Source: Duganella sacchari
GTDB lineage: Bacteria > Pseudomonadota > Gammaproteobacteria > Burkholderiales > Burkholderiaceae_D
Length of the DNA: 64,000 nt
Assembly: GCF_900143065.1 (NCBI RefSeq)
Contig: NZ_FRCX01000008.1
Location: 62,001-126,000, forward strand
Direction: 5' to 3'
Positions 43,896-52,286 of this stretch are shown in pieces. The notes below the pieces were generated by a model. It saw nothing but the letters and a program-made list of their open reading frames with translations. It was not told the origin of the DNA and ran no database searches. The translations under genes and the position numbers were made by a program. The number at the start of each line of letters is the position of its first letter. The stretch's first letter is position 1.

Positions 43896-44327
43896 ATGGC
43901 TTGTGATTTGTGTAATCTGCTGGCGGCGCCGGGTGCGGCGCTGATCTGGGGCGACCATCAGGTGTCGGTGGTGGCGGTGGATGAGGCGGAGTATCCGGGC
44001 TTCACGCGCGTGGTGTGGAACGCCCACGTCAAGGAAATGACCGATCTGCCAGTGGCTGACCGCGTACGCATCATGGATGTGGTGTGGGCGGTGGAATCGG
44101 CGCAGCGCGAGGTGATGGCGCCGGAAAAAATCAATCTGGCCAGTTTTGGTAATATGACGCCGCACGTGCATTGGCACGTTATCCCGCGTTACCGCGACGA
44201 TGCGCATTTCCCCAACCCGACCTGGGCTGTGGCGCAGCGTGCATCGTCGGCGGAAGTGCTGGCAGCGCGTCGTGCGCTGTTGCCGGCGCTGCACGCAGCC
44301 ATCGTCGAGAAAGTGAAAGCATTATGA
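43896..44327 (+). CDS. HIT-family nucleotide hydrolase/transferase
   Basis: Histidine-triad protein of 143 aa with HVHWHVIPRYRDDAHF (about 90-105) carrying the HxHxH active site. Members cleave nucleotide phosphoramidates or transfer nucleotides. The N-terminal CDLC pair is common in betaproteobacterial members. It begins 2 bp after the large oxidoreductase gene, and its TGA overlaps the DUF971 start, so the three form an operon. Confidence 0.92.
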   Translation: MACDLCNLLAAPGAALIWGDHQVSVVAVDEAEYPGFTRVVWNAHVKEMTDLPVADRVRIMDVVWAVESAQREVMAPEKINLASFGNMTPHVHWHVIPRYRDDAHFPNPTWAVAQRASSAEVLAARRALLPALHAAIVEKVKAL

Positions 44328-44770
44328 GCAAACCTGTCCCTACCGGCCTGACGGTCCACAACAAATCGAAAGTGCTGGACGTTGAGTTTAACGACGGCGC
44401 ATCGTTTTCGATTCCGTTTGAACTGCTGCGCGTGTATTCGCCGTCGGCGGAAGTCATGGGACATGGCCCGGGACAGGAAGTGCTGCAGGTCGGCAAGCGC
44501 GACGTGGGTATTGCCGGCATTGAGCCGGTGGGCAACTACGCTGTGCAGCCGACTTTTAGCGATGGCCACAATACCGGCATCTTTACCTGGGAATATCTGT
44601 ACAAGCTGGGCAGCCAGAAGGATGTGCTGTGGGCGGGCTATATGGACCGTCTGCATGCCTCCGGTTTTGACGGCGATAGCGGCCGTGAACCAGGCGTCTC
44701 GCTGACTGGCCCATCCACGCAGGCGCACACTCACGGCGGCGGTTGCGGCAGCGGCGGCTGCAAGCACTAA
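44324..44770 (+). CDS. DUF971 protein (gamma-butyrobetaine hydroxylase N-terminal-like) with Cys/His tail
   Basis: A 148-aa protein. The DUF971 domain (about 8-125: LTVHNKSKVLDVEF, FELLRVYSPSAEV, VGNYAVQPTFSDGHNTGIFTWEYL) resembles the N-terminal domain of gamma-butyrobetaine hydroxylase, which binds zinc. A short C-terminal tail THGGGCGSGGCKH, rich in His and Cys, may carry metal. Homologues are linked to Fe-S cluster carrier and ubiquinone genes. The ATG sits in the ATGA overlap with the HIT gene. In relatives ubiE follows at once; here an accessory island intervenes. Confidence 0.88.
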   Translation: MSKPVPTGLTVHNKSKVLDVEFNDGASFSIPFELLRVYSPSAEVMGHGPGQEVLQVGKRDVGIAGIEPVGNYAVQPTFSDGHNTGIFTWEYLYKLGSQKDVLWAGYMDRLHASGFDGDSGREPGVSLTGPSTQAHTHGGGCGSGGCKH

Positions 44771-45057
44771 TCGCTGACCTGGTCCCGCATCACATACAAT
44801 ATCCGCGCCCGCGCCCAGGGCGATAGGTCGCGTAAGCCCTCAACGTTGAATGTCAGTGGCTTGTCCGCATCTGGCGGGAGCGGCGCGACCTTCATTTTTG
44901 CAATGAAGGGTGCGAGCGGTGAATCGGCTAAACGGCGTTTCCGCTCTTCACGCTCACGGATGCTTGATGTGCGCAGCTCATCGAGCTCGGCTTTGCTTTC
45001 AGGGTCTATTTCCGGGATCTCAATGTCATCCGGAATTTTTACGCCACAGAGTTTCAT
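44767..45057 (-). CDS. Hypothetical 96-aa protein paired with the PIN remnant
   Basis: Not recognised. It has a short N-terminal segment (MKLCGVKIPDDIEIPEIDPES), a very charged helix (DELRTSSIREREERKRRLADSPL) and a less charged C-terminus with LSPWARARIL. GGAGA precedes the ATG at 45057. Its first 32 bp overlap the 3' end of the PIN-domain remnant, so it may be the antitoxin or a neighbour of a former PIN toxin. It overlaps the convergent DUF971 gene by 4 bp. I cannot assign a function. Confidence 0.6.
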   Translation of the reverse strand: MKLCGVKIPDDIEIPEIDPESKAELDELRTSSIREREERKRRLADSPLAPFIAKMKVAPLPPDADKPLTFNVEGLRDLSPWARARILYVMRDQVSD

Positions 45058-45289
45058 AGCTATTCTCCATTAATTCAAACGGCGTTACTAATTCGGGCAG
45101 GGAATATCCTCCGTTATTCACCAGCATTCTCAGCAGCCTCAGCTTTCGTGCATTAGCGATATTCTTGCAATCCCAAGTGAGAAGCACTTCACAGTGATGA
45201 AATGCCGCGCAAGCAATATGGTCAGCTGCAGATCGGGGTTGTGCTTTTAGACCACCACCGCCAACTAAAAGTTCACGCACGCTGACCAT
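45026..45289 (-). pseudogene. N-terminally truncated PIN-domain (VapC-like) remnant
   Basis: 87 codons remain. The segment ADHIACAAFHHCEVLLTWDCKNIANARK and the later ELVTPFELM match the C-terminal half of a subgroup of PIN toxins that are usually near 165 aa. The N-terminal acidic residues of the active site are missing. There is no good ribosome site before the first ATG, and the same frame runs back seven codons to the TAA that ends the ssuA-like gene. I read it as a toxin gene that lost its front half when the island was assembled. Confidence 0.7.
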
Positions 45290-45310
45290 TTTCTGATGTT
45301 CAAACGCGCC

Positions 45311-46225
45311 TTACTTCGGCTGCCAGGTCCAGACACGGCTGGCGATGTTGACGGCTTTGGGGATCAGCTTCTGCTGGTAGAACAGGTCGGCCACACGCTG
45401 CTGATTGGCGACGATGTCAGGCGTCACCGGCGTGGCGCCGAAGCGGGAGCGTTGCATCCACGTGGCGACGATGTCGGCAGGTACGCCGGTCTGCTGCGTC
45501 AGCAGGGTGCTGACTTCTTTCTGATGCTCACTTGCCCACTTGCCCGTGAGCTTGACCTGCTCCAGCAGCGCCGACACCAGTTGCGGCGATTGCTCCACGA
45601 ATTTGCGCGAGGCGAGATAGAAGCCGTTCGCCAACGGCAGGCCGCTGTAATCGCTCAGCACGCGCACCTGGTATGCCTTCTGTGCGGAGGCGAAGTAGGG
45701 ATCCCATACGACCCACGCGTCAATCCCGCCGCTCACAAACGCTGCACGCGCATCCGATGGCGACAAGTACACCGGTGTGATATCGCTGAACTTCAAGCCC
45801 GCCTTCTGCAGCGCGGAGGCCAGCAGGAAGTGCGAGCCGGAGCCTTTCTGGAATGCGATGCGCTTGCCCTTTAAATCCGCGACGCTGCGCGCAGGCGAAT
45901 CCTTGGGCACAAACAGCGCCTCGCTATTCACCGGTGCAGGCTCCGCGCCGACATACAGCAGATCGATGCCTGCCGCCTGCGCAAACACCGGTGGCGGTGC
46001 GCCCGTGCTGCCGAAGTCAATGCTGCCTGCATTAAGCGCCTCCAGCATCTGCGGGCCAGCCGGGAATTCAATCCATTTGATCTGATGGCCCGGCAGCGAC
46101 TTCTCCACCGAACCCTGCGTCTTCATCATGCTGAGCAAGCCAGCGCTTTTTTGAAAGCCGATGCGTATTTCTGCCGCTTGCGTGAACAAGGGCAGGGCGA
46201 GCAGCAAACAAATCCATTTCTTCAT
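45311..46225 (-). CDS. Sulfonate/taurine-type ABC transporter substrate-binding protein
   Basis: A 304-aa periplasmic binding protein with a signal peptide (MKKWICLLLALPLFTQAAE). It belongs to the SsuA/TauA/NrtA class: IRIGFQKSAGLL at the start, the binding-cleft segment GSIDFGSTGAPPPVFAQAAG (about 68-87), KGKRIAFQKGSGSHFLL and GGIDAWVVWDPYFA. No permease or ATPase gene is adjacent, so it must use a transporter encoded elsewhere or has lost it. It lies 9 bp downstream of the LacI-type gene on the same strand. Ligand unknown; an organosulfonate is the family norm. Confidence 0.87.
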   Translation of the reverse strand: MKKWICLLLALPLFTQAAEIRIGFQKSAGLLSMMKTQGSVEKSLPGHQIKWIEFPAGPQMLEALNAGSIDFGSTGAPPPVFAQAAGIDLLYVGAEPAPVNSEALFVPKDSPARSVADLKGKRIAFQKGSGSHFLLASALQKAGLKFSDITPVYLSPSDARAAFVSGGIDAWVVWDPYFASAQKAYQVRVLSDYSGLPLANGFYLASRKFVEQSPQLVSALLEQVKLTGKWASEHQKEVSTLLTQQTGVPADIVATWMQRSRFGATPVTPDIVANQQRVADLFYQQKLIPKAVNIASRVWTWQPK

Positions 46226-46234
46226 CAGTCGTCC

Positions 46235-47287
46235 TTATGCGCTCTCGCGCTCTATCAATTCGCAGGCCAGCAGGTTCAAGCGGGTGTCCTGGCCGGCGTG
46301 GGGGAGTACGCCCAGTTGTTCCAGAATGCGCAGCGCGGCGATCTCGCCGATCTCGCGCCCCGGCGGGCGGATCGTGGTGAGGCTGGGCATCAGCAGCGGC
46401 GAGAACGCGTAGTCGCCAAAGCCGACAATCGCGCATTGTTCCGGGATCTTTAGCCCGGCGCGCCGGCCTGCCAGTAAAGCACCGGCAGCCAGGTTGTCGT
46501 TGGCGAAGATGATGGCTTCGACCGGCCGTGCGCGGCGGGCTGGCGACAAGGCCAGCGCCTCGATCGCCTGCTTGCCCGCGTCGAACGGCGCTTCTGTAGT
46601 CGGCGCGTAGATGATGGGCTCAAGGCCATGCTCGCGCATCACCGCCTCGTAGCCATCGCTGCGGTCCACCGCGCTCAAGTCGCCCGCAAGGCTGTTCTGC
46701 ACGAAGGCGATGCGGCGATAGCCTTTTGCGTACAAATAGCGCGCTGCCTGCTCGCCAACCGAGTTATTGGAATAGCCCACCTGTATCGGCTTGCGGCGCG
46801 GCTGGTAGTCCCATGTCTCCACCACGGGAATGCCGGCGGTGGACAGCATCTTCTCCGTCGCGCGGTTGTGGAAACGGCCCACCACTGCCAGCGCGGCGGG
46901 TTTCCAGCCGAGGAACGCCTTTACCGCGTTCTCTTCCTGTTTGGCGGAGAAATAGCTGGACGCCAGCAGCAACTGGTAGCCGTGACGGTTCAGCGTATCG
47001 CTGAAGGTCTGGATGGTGTTGGCGAAGATGGGGCCAGAAATGTTCGGGATCACCATGCCCACCACGCGGCCATGCGATGAGGCCAGGCCGCCGGCAAACA
47101 TGTTCGGCACGTAGCCCAGTTCCTTCACTGCGGCCGCGATGCGCGCACTGAGTTTTGCGGAGACGCGTCCCGGTTCGCTGAAATAGCGTGATGCGGTGAT
47201 CGATCCGACCTCCGCCAATCGCGCGACATCGTGAATGGTCGCGCGTCCTGATCCCCGGCGTTTTCGTGGTGGTGTTGGTTCGCTCAT
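46235..47287 (-). CDS. LacI-family transcriptional regulator
   Basis: A 350-aa repressor-type protein. HTH residues IHDVARLAEVGSITASR (about 18-34) and a hinge precede the periplasmic-binding-like core, with VVGMVIPNISGPIFANT (about 74-90) and IIFANDNLAAGALLAGR. The core resembles the gluconate-type (GntR) LacI subgroup. It is divergent from the TonB receptor gene, and a 12-bp palindrome lies in the 210-bp gap, so it probably controls both arms. The ligand cannot be told from sequence. Confidence 0.92.
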   Translation of the reverse strand: MSEPTPPRKRRGSGRATIHDVARLAEVGSITASRYFSEPGRVSAKLSARIAAAVKELGYVPNMFAGGLASSHGRVVGMVIPNISGPIFANTIQTFSDTLNRHGYQLLLASSYFSAKQEENAVKAFLGWKPAALAVVGRFHNRATEKMLSTAGIPVVETWDYQPRRKPIQVGYSNNSVGEQAARYLYAKGYRRIAFVQNSLAGDLSAVDRSDGYEAVMREHGLEPIIYAPTTEAPFDAGKQAIEALALSPARRARPVEAIIFANDNLAAGALLAGRRAGLKIPEQCAIVGFGDYAFSPLLMPSLTTIRPPGREIGEIAALRILEQLGVLPHAGQDTRLNLLACELIERESA

Positions 47288-47331
47288 TTACGCATATTCC
47301 GAAAAGACATATCGATGATTTTTTTAATTCT

Positions 47332-47360
47332 TTGACTTCAAGCCGGGCCGCCACGACACT
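47332..47360 (+). promoter_or_regulatory. Candidate promoter of the TonB receptor gene
   Basis: TTGACT (47332-47337), a 17-bp spacer and GACACT (47355-47360; 3 of 6 bases match). The predicted start near 47367 is just upstream of the palindrome at 47369-47380. Confidence 0.4.
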
Positions 47361-47368
47361 AAAAAAAG

Positions 47369-47380
47369 GGTACCGGTACC
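47369..47380. promoter_or_regulatory. 12-bp perfect palindrome, candidate LacI operator
   Basis: GGTACCGGTACC with a central CG, in the divergent gap between the LacI-family gene and the TonB receptor gene. It sits at about +2 to +13 of the proposed receptor transcript, a repressing position. Confidence 0.6.
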
Positions 47381-47497
47381 ACTTTTATTGTAGCGAACGA
47401 CGTGCGGATAACTAAGCTGGTTCTTCGAGAATGAAAGTAGGTTTTACGCATAAAGGTAGGCGGCGCAAGGGGCGCTTTCAAATCAAGGGATCAGGAA

Positions 47498-49735
47498 ATG
47501 AAGAGCAATAAGAAAATTTTTGGCGCACTGACCACCGGTGCTTTGCTGGTGGCGACGGCCTATGCCTCCGCGGCGGAGACTGATCCGGGCGCTTCGGTCA
47601 AGGACCGCGACGACAGCGCCGCAGTGCCGAGTGTGACTGTCAGCGCCACGCGCCGCAACGCCTCGCTGCAATCCGTGCCAGTCGCAGTCTCGGTTCTGGA
47701 TGGCGATGCGCTGAACAACGCCAACCGCACCAGCATCGATACCATTGTGCAGGAAGTGCCAAGCGTGACCTTCCGTCAGCAGGGTGGTAACAAGGATACG
47801 ACCATCTTCGTACGTGGCATCGGTACCATTTCTACCTCGCCTGGCGTGGAGCCGACCGTGTCCACCGTAGTCGATGGCGTGGTGTATGCGCGCCCCGGCC
47901 AGGCGACGCTGGATTTGCTGGATATCGAGCACATTGAGATTCTGCGCGGTCCGCAGGGGACGCTGTTTGGCAAGAACGCATCGTCAGGCGTGTTGAATGT
48001 GGTGGGCCGCAAATCGTCGCAGGCGACCAGCGGCTTTGTGGATGCGTCCTGGTACGAGGGCAATGAGAAGCGCGTGCGCGCTGGCGTGTCGGGCGCGATT
48101 CAGCCGGGCGTGGTGGCAGCCTCGGTGACCGGCCTGTATGCAGACTACGACGGCAATATCGATAACGTCCATGCGGGCGGCAGCAAGCTGAATGGCTATG
48201 ACCGCAAAGGCGTGCGTGCGCGTGTGGACATCACGCCAATCAAGGATCTGGATATCGCGCTGATTGCCGACTATCTGCGTTCGAATTCCTCGCCGACGTT
48301 TACGGCCTATAAGTCGACGGCGGCAGTCTTCAATGCCGGCATCGCGCCTGTGGTGGCGGGTACGGAAAACCGTCAGGTGAATGCGGATATTCCTAGCGAT
48401 ATCCACGACAGGAACAAAGGCTTGTCGGCGCAGGTGGATTACCGCTTTAACGGTTACACGCTGACGTCCATCACGGCGGTGCGCGACTGGGACAACACGC
48501 AATACACCAGCACCTCGGCCATCGGCAATGCGGCGGAAGTGGCGCGCATCACGGCGGCGTTCCCTGCTACGCGGGATATCGGCACGGTGGAGTTCAGCCA
48601 GGCGTCGCAGGAGCTGCGCCTGGCGTCGCCGAAGGACCAGTTTGTGGAATATGTGGCCGGTGCCTACTACTTGCATGGCAAGGACCGCGAAACCTATCAG
48701 CGCATCGTCAACAACGGCGCGGCGACTAATTCCGGCCGCGCGGATTATGGCGTGAAGAATGACAGCTATTCCCTGTTTGGCGAGAGCACGTTGAACTTCT
48801 CGCCAGTCTGGCGCGCCATCGCCGGTGCGCGCTGGACCAGGGACGATCTGTCATATGATCATGTACGCACTTCGACGCAGACGGTGGCTTTCCCCGGCGT
48901 CCAGCCTGCGGTGCAGAATGCAGGCTCCACCAGCGAGGACGGCTACTCGGGCCGCGTCGGTCTGCAATACGATCTGGCGCGTGATGTGAATACGTATGCG
49001 ACTTACTCGCGTGGCTACAAAGGCCCGGCCTACAACGTGTTCTTTAATATGCTGAGCCGCGACACGCTGGCGCTGAAACCGGAGACATCGGATTCGTTTG
49101 AGCTGGGCCTGAAGGCCAGTGCGTTTGACCGCAAGCTGACTGCCAATGTGGCGGTGTTCAGCACCAAGTACGCGAACTACCAGGCCAACTTCTATGACAC
49201 GGTGGCTGGCGCCGTCGTCACGCGCCTGATTAACGCTGGCGATGTGTCGACCAAGGGTGTGGAGCTGGATATCAATGCACGGCCAACCCGCGCGCTGACG
49301 TTGAGTGCTTCGCTGGCCTACACCGATGCCACCATCGATAGCTTTAACTGCCCTCCGGCCGCTGCGGCATCGTGCAATCTGAATGGCAAACCGTTGCCAT
49401 TCTCGCCGAAGTGGAAGTCGTTCACGCGCGCTAACTACGCGCTGCCGCTGGAGAATGGCCTGATCGTTGATCTGTCCGCCGACTACAGCTGGCAGGCCAA
49501 GACGCAGTTCGATCTGTTCCAGTCGCCGGATGCGATTCAGGGTGCGTATGGCGTAGTCAATGCAGGCATTGCGCTGTCGTCGCCGGTCAGCGGCTGGCGC
49601 ATTGCGCTGGTTGGCAAGAACCTGGCCAACAAATCGTATGCCGCCAATCTGGTGACGTCGACTGGCTATGTCACCCGCGCTGTGCCGCGTGACGATGAGC
49701 GTTATTTCGGCATCACCGCCCGCAAGGAGTTCTGA
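47498..49735 (+). CDS. TonB-dependent outer-membrane receptor
   Basis: A 745-aa receptor. A signal peptide is followed by a TonB-box-like SVTVSATRR (about 45-54), a plug domain with VPSVTFRQQGG, IFVRGIGTIST and LRGPQGTLFGKNASSGVLNVV (about 145-170), and a beta-barrel ending in Phe. It probably imports a bulky or scarce molecule. The monooxygenase gene overlaps its stop by one base, so receptor and enzyme are co-expressed and probably share a substrate. Expression is likely under the divergent LacI-type protein. Confidence 0.93.
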   Translation: MKSNKKIFGALTTGALLVATAYASAAETDPGASVKDRDDSAAVPSVTVSATRRNASLQSVPVAVSVLDGDALNNANRTSIDTIVQEVPSVTFRQQGGNKDTTIFVRGIGTISTSPGVEPTVSTVVDGVVYARPGQATLDLLDIEHIEILRGPQGTLFGKNASSGVLNVVGRKSSQATSGFVDASWYEGNEKRVRAGVSGAIQPGVVAASVTGLYADYDGNIDNVHAGGSKLNGYDRKGVRARVDITPIKDLDIALIADYLRSNSSPTFTAYKSTAAVFNAGIAPVVAGTENRQVNADIPSDIHDRNKGLSAQVDYRFNGYTLTSITAVRDWDNTQYTSTSAIGNAAEVARITAAFPATRDIGTVEFSQASQELRLASPKDQFVEYVAGAYYLHGKDRETYQRIVNNGAATNSGRADYGVKNDSYSLFGESTLNFSPVWRAIAGARWTRDDLSYDHVRTSTQTVAFPGVQPAVQNAGSTSEDGYSGRVGLQYDLARDVNTYATYSRGYKGPAYNVFFNMLSRDTLALKPETSDSFELGLKASAFDRKLTANVAVFSTKYANYQANFYDTVAGAVVTRLINAGDVSTKGVELDINARPTRALTLSASLAYTDATIDSFNCPPAAAASCNLNGKPLPFSPKWKSFTRANYALPLENGLIVDLSADYSWQAKTQFDLFQSPDAIQGAYGVVNAGIALSSPVSGWRIALVGKNLANKSYAANLVTSTGYVTRAVPRDDERYFGITARKEF

Positions 49736-51000
49736 TGCCGCGTCAACTCAGTATTGCTGCATTCATGATGCGTTATGGCCACCACGTCGCGGCGTGGCGG
49801 CATCCTGAAACCGATCTGGCGTCAAATCCGTTCAAGGTGTTCCGCGAGCAGGTGCGCAGTGCGGAACGGGCCTGTCTGGACGCGGTGTTTTTTGCGGACA
49901 GTGTGGCGTTGACCGGCGCGCCTTCGCTGGAGCCGTTGACGTTGCTGTCGGCGCTTGCCGCGTCCACCGAGCGGATTGGTTTGATTGGCACCGCCACTAC
50001 CACCTACAACGAACCGTACACGGTGGCACGGCAGTTTGCCTCGCTGGATCTGCTGTCCGATGGCCGCGCGGGCTGGAATCTGGTCACGTCGGATAACGCG
50101 GCGGAGGCGGCCAACTTCGGCCGCGACCAGCATGTGGCGCATGCGGACCGCTATGCGCGGGCGCGTGAATTTCATCAGGTTGTCACAGGACTGTGGAATA
50201 GTTGGGACCCCGGTGCGCTGGTCGATGACAAGTCGGGCGAGCTGCCGTACGATCCGGCCAGGCTGCACAGGCTGAATCATCGTGGCGAGCATTTTGCTGT
50301 TGCTGGACCGCTCAATGTGGTGCGCAGTCCGCAAGGCAGGCCGGTGGTGGTGCAGGCGGGCGGCTCGGAGACGGGGCGCGATCTGGCGGCGGCAACGGCG
50401 GAGGTCGTGTTCACCGCGCAGCCGACGCTGGCCAAGGCACAGGCCTTCTACCGCGACATCAAGGACCGCGTGGTAGCCAAGGGCCGCAAGCCGGAGTCGG
50501 TGAAGATCATGCCGGGATTGTTTGCCGTCGTCGGCCGCACGCAGGCGGAGGCAGACGAGAAGTTCGCACAGCTGCAAGCGCTGATTGAGCCTAAAGCTGG
50601 CCTGGCGCTGCTGGGGCGCATGATCGGCAACTTTGATTTGTCCGCCTATCCGCTGGACGGCCCGCTGCCGGCACTGCCACAGACGCAGGACGGTCAGCGC
50701 AGCCGCCAGCAGTTATTGACCGATCTGGCGCAGGGCGAGAATTTGACGATACGCCAGCTGTATGAACGCATTGCCGGTGGCCGCGGACACTTCACCGTGG
50801 TCGGCACGGCGGCAAAGGTGGCGGATCAGATGCAGGAATGGTTTGAGCAGGGCGCGGCGGATGGCTTCAATTTCATGGCGCCCGCGCTGCCGGGTGATTT
50901 GGACGACTTCCTCACGCTGGTGATTCCTGAGTTGCAGCGACGCGGCTTGTTTCGCACGGCGTACTCGGGCAGCACCTTGCGGGAGCATTTGGATTTATAG
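49735..51000 (+). CDS. LLM-class FMN-dependent monooxygenase (NtaA/SnaA/DszA type)
   Basis: A 421-aa TIM-barrel flavoenzyme of the bacterial-luciferase superfamily. DAVFFADSVALTGAPSLEPLTLLSALAA (first third), GWNLVTSDN (about 110-118) and AGGSETGRDLAA are characteristic of the NtaA/SnaA/DszA branch, which oxidises nitrilotriacetate, sulfones, sulfonates or cyclic substrates with FMNH2. A flavin reductase partner is needed but not in the window. Translation is coupled to the TonB receptor (TGATG junction). The actual substrate is unknown. Confidence 0.9.
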   Translation: MPRQLSIAAFMMRYGHHVAAWRHPETDLASNPFKVFREQVRSAERACLDAVFFADSVALTGAPSLEPLTLLSALAASTERIGLIGTATTTYNEPYTVARQFASLDLLSDGRAGWNLVTSDNAAEAANFGRDQHVAHADRYARAREFHQVVTGLWNSWDPGALVDDKSGELPYDPARLHRLNHRGEHFAVAGPLNVVRSPQGRPVVVQAGGSETGRDLAAATAEVVFTAQPTLAKAQAFYRDIKDRVVAKGRKPESVKIMPGLFAVVGRTQAEADEKFAQLQALIEPKAGLALLGRMIGNFDLSAYPLDGPLPALPQTQDGQRSRQQLLTDLAQGENLTIRQLYERIAGGRGHFTVVGTAAKVADQMQEWFEQGAADGFNFMAPALPGDLDDFLTLVIPELQRRGLFRTAYSGSTLREHLDL

Positions 51001-51008
51001 GAGATGGC

Positions 51009-52286
51009 ATGAGGTTAGGCAGGATGTTGGTGTTGGCCGTTGCGCTGGCGGCAGGGCAGGCGGGTGCGCAGGAATATTTTGGCGACATGCGCCCCGATGC
51101 GCCCGAGCTGGCGGCACGTGGTCCGCTGAAAGTAGGCGTCCGCACGCTGGTGGCTGAGCATCAGGACCAGCTTGACATCTTGCATGCAAACGCAGAACAG
51201 CCGAACCCACGCTATACGCGCAAGCTGGTGCTGGAGGTATGGTACCCGGCGCAGTTGGCGGCAGGCCAGAACGAACATACTGTTTATACCGATGTTCTCG
51301 GCTCTGGCCCGAATGATCCCAAGCGGCCGAATACGCCGTTCCAGTTCAATGGCCGCGCAGTGCGGGATGCGGCGCCGGCTGCACAAGGCGGCTATCCACT
51401 GGTTATCGTCTCGCACGGCTATCCCGGTTCGCGGCTGCAAATGTCCTACCTGACCGAAAACCTCGCATCCAAGGGCTATGTGGTGGTGGCCATCGATCAT
51501 CTTGAATCTACGCGCGCGGACAAGGCAGGCTTTGCCAGTACGCTGTTGAACCGGCGTCTCGATGACTTGTTCGTGCTGGATACCGTGGCAGCATGGGCCA
51601 AACCTGGCAGCGGCAATGTCCTGGCAGGCCTGGTGGACGCTAACAACACCGCGTTGATTGGCTATTCAATGGGCGGTTATGGCGCATTGAACACGGTGGG
51701 CGCGGGCGTCAGTGCTGCGGCGGCAGCCTATGTCCCCGGCGGCAAGCTGGCGATCAACCAGCAGGGAAATCAGCAATACGAAGCGGCGCGCGATGCGCGT
51801 ATCAAGGCGGTGGTGGCGTTTGCGCCGTGGGGCGGCGCACACAAGGTGTGGGATGATGCGGGTCTGGCTGGCGTGCGCACTCCGCTGCTGTTCATCAGTG
51901 GCGATCAGGATGACGTGGCGGGCTATCAGGACGGCGTGAAGCAGCTGTTCCAGAAAACCGTGCATGCGGAGCGCTATCTGCTGACTTATGCCGGCGGCCG
52001 CCACAACTCGGCGCCCAATCCGCCATCGCCAGCCCACTGGAGCAATGCCGACGATTTTTCCTCCTACTCCGAGCCGGTATGGGATAGCCGCCGCATCAAC
52101 AACATCAACCAGCATTTCGTGACGGCCTTCCTGGGCATCCAGCTCAAGCAGCAGCGCTTGCAGGCCTATCTGGACCTGCCGCCACTGCAAGCCGATGGCA
52201 CCATCAAGGAAGACACCGGCCTGTGGCTGGGCTTCCCCAAGCGCGCCGCGCTAGGACTGGAGTGGCGTCACCTGCCGGCGCAGTAA
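51009..52286 (+). CDS. Exported alpha/beta hydrolase (PAF-acetylhydrolase/dienelactone-like)
   Basis: A 425-aa hydrolase with a signal peptide (cleavage near AGAQ). LVIVSHGYPGSRLQMSYL (about 134-151) is the oxyanion-hole region, GYSMGGYGAL (Ser about 220) the nucleophile elbow, SGDQDDVAGY the acid segment and AGGRHNSAP the catalytic His region. It sits 8 bp after the monooxygenase gene, so ester or amide cleavage outside the inner membrane may precede uptake or oxidation. Its TAA directly abuts the stop of the convergent LprI-like gene. Confidence 0.85.
   Translation: MRLGRMLVLAVALAAGQAGAQEYFGDMRPDAPELAARGPLKVGVRTLVAEHQDQLDILHANAEQPNPRYTRKLVLEVWYPAQLAAGQNEHTVYTDVLGSGPNDPKRPNTPFQFNGRAVRDAAPAAQGGYPLVIVSHGYPGSRLQMSYLTENLASKGYVVVAIDHLESTRADKAGFASTLLNRRLDDLFVLDTVAAWAKPGSGNVLAGLVDANNTALIGYSMGGYGALNTVGAGVSAAAAAYVPGGKLAINQQGNQQYEAARDARIKAVVAFAPWGGAHKVWDDAGLAGVRTPLLFISGDQDDVAGYQDGVKQLFQKTVHAERYLLTYAGGRHNSAPNPPSPAHWSNADDFSSYSEPVWDSRRINNINQHFVTAFLGIQLKQQRLQAYLDLPPLQADGTIKEDTGLWLGFPKRAALGLEWRHLPAQ

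Noticed and set aside
45026..45289. Active VapC-like toxin
   Set aside because: Front half of the PIN domain with essential acidic residues is missing.
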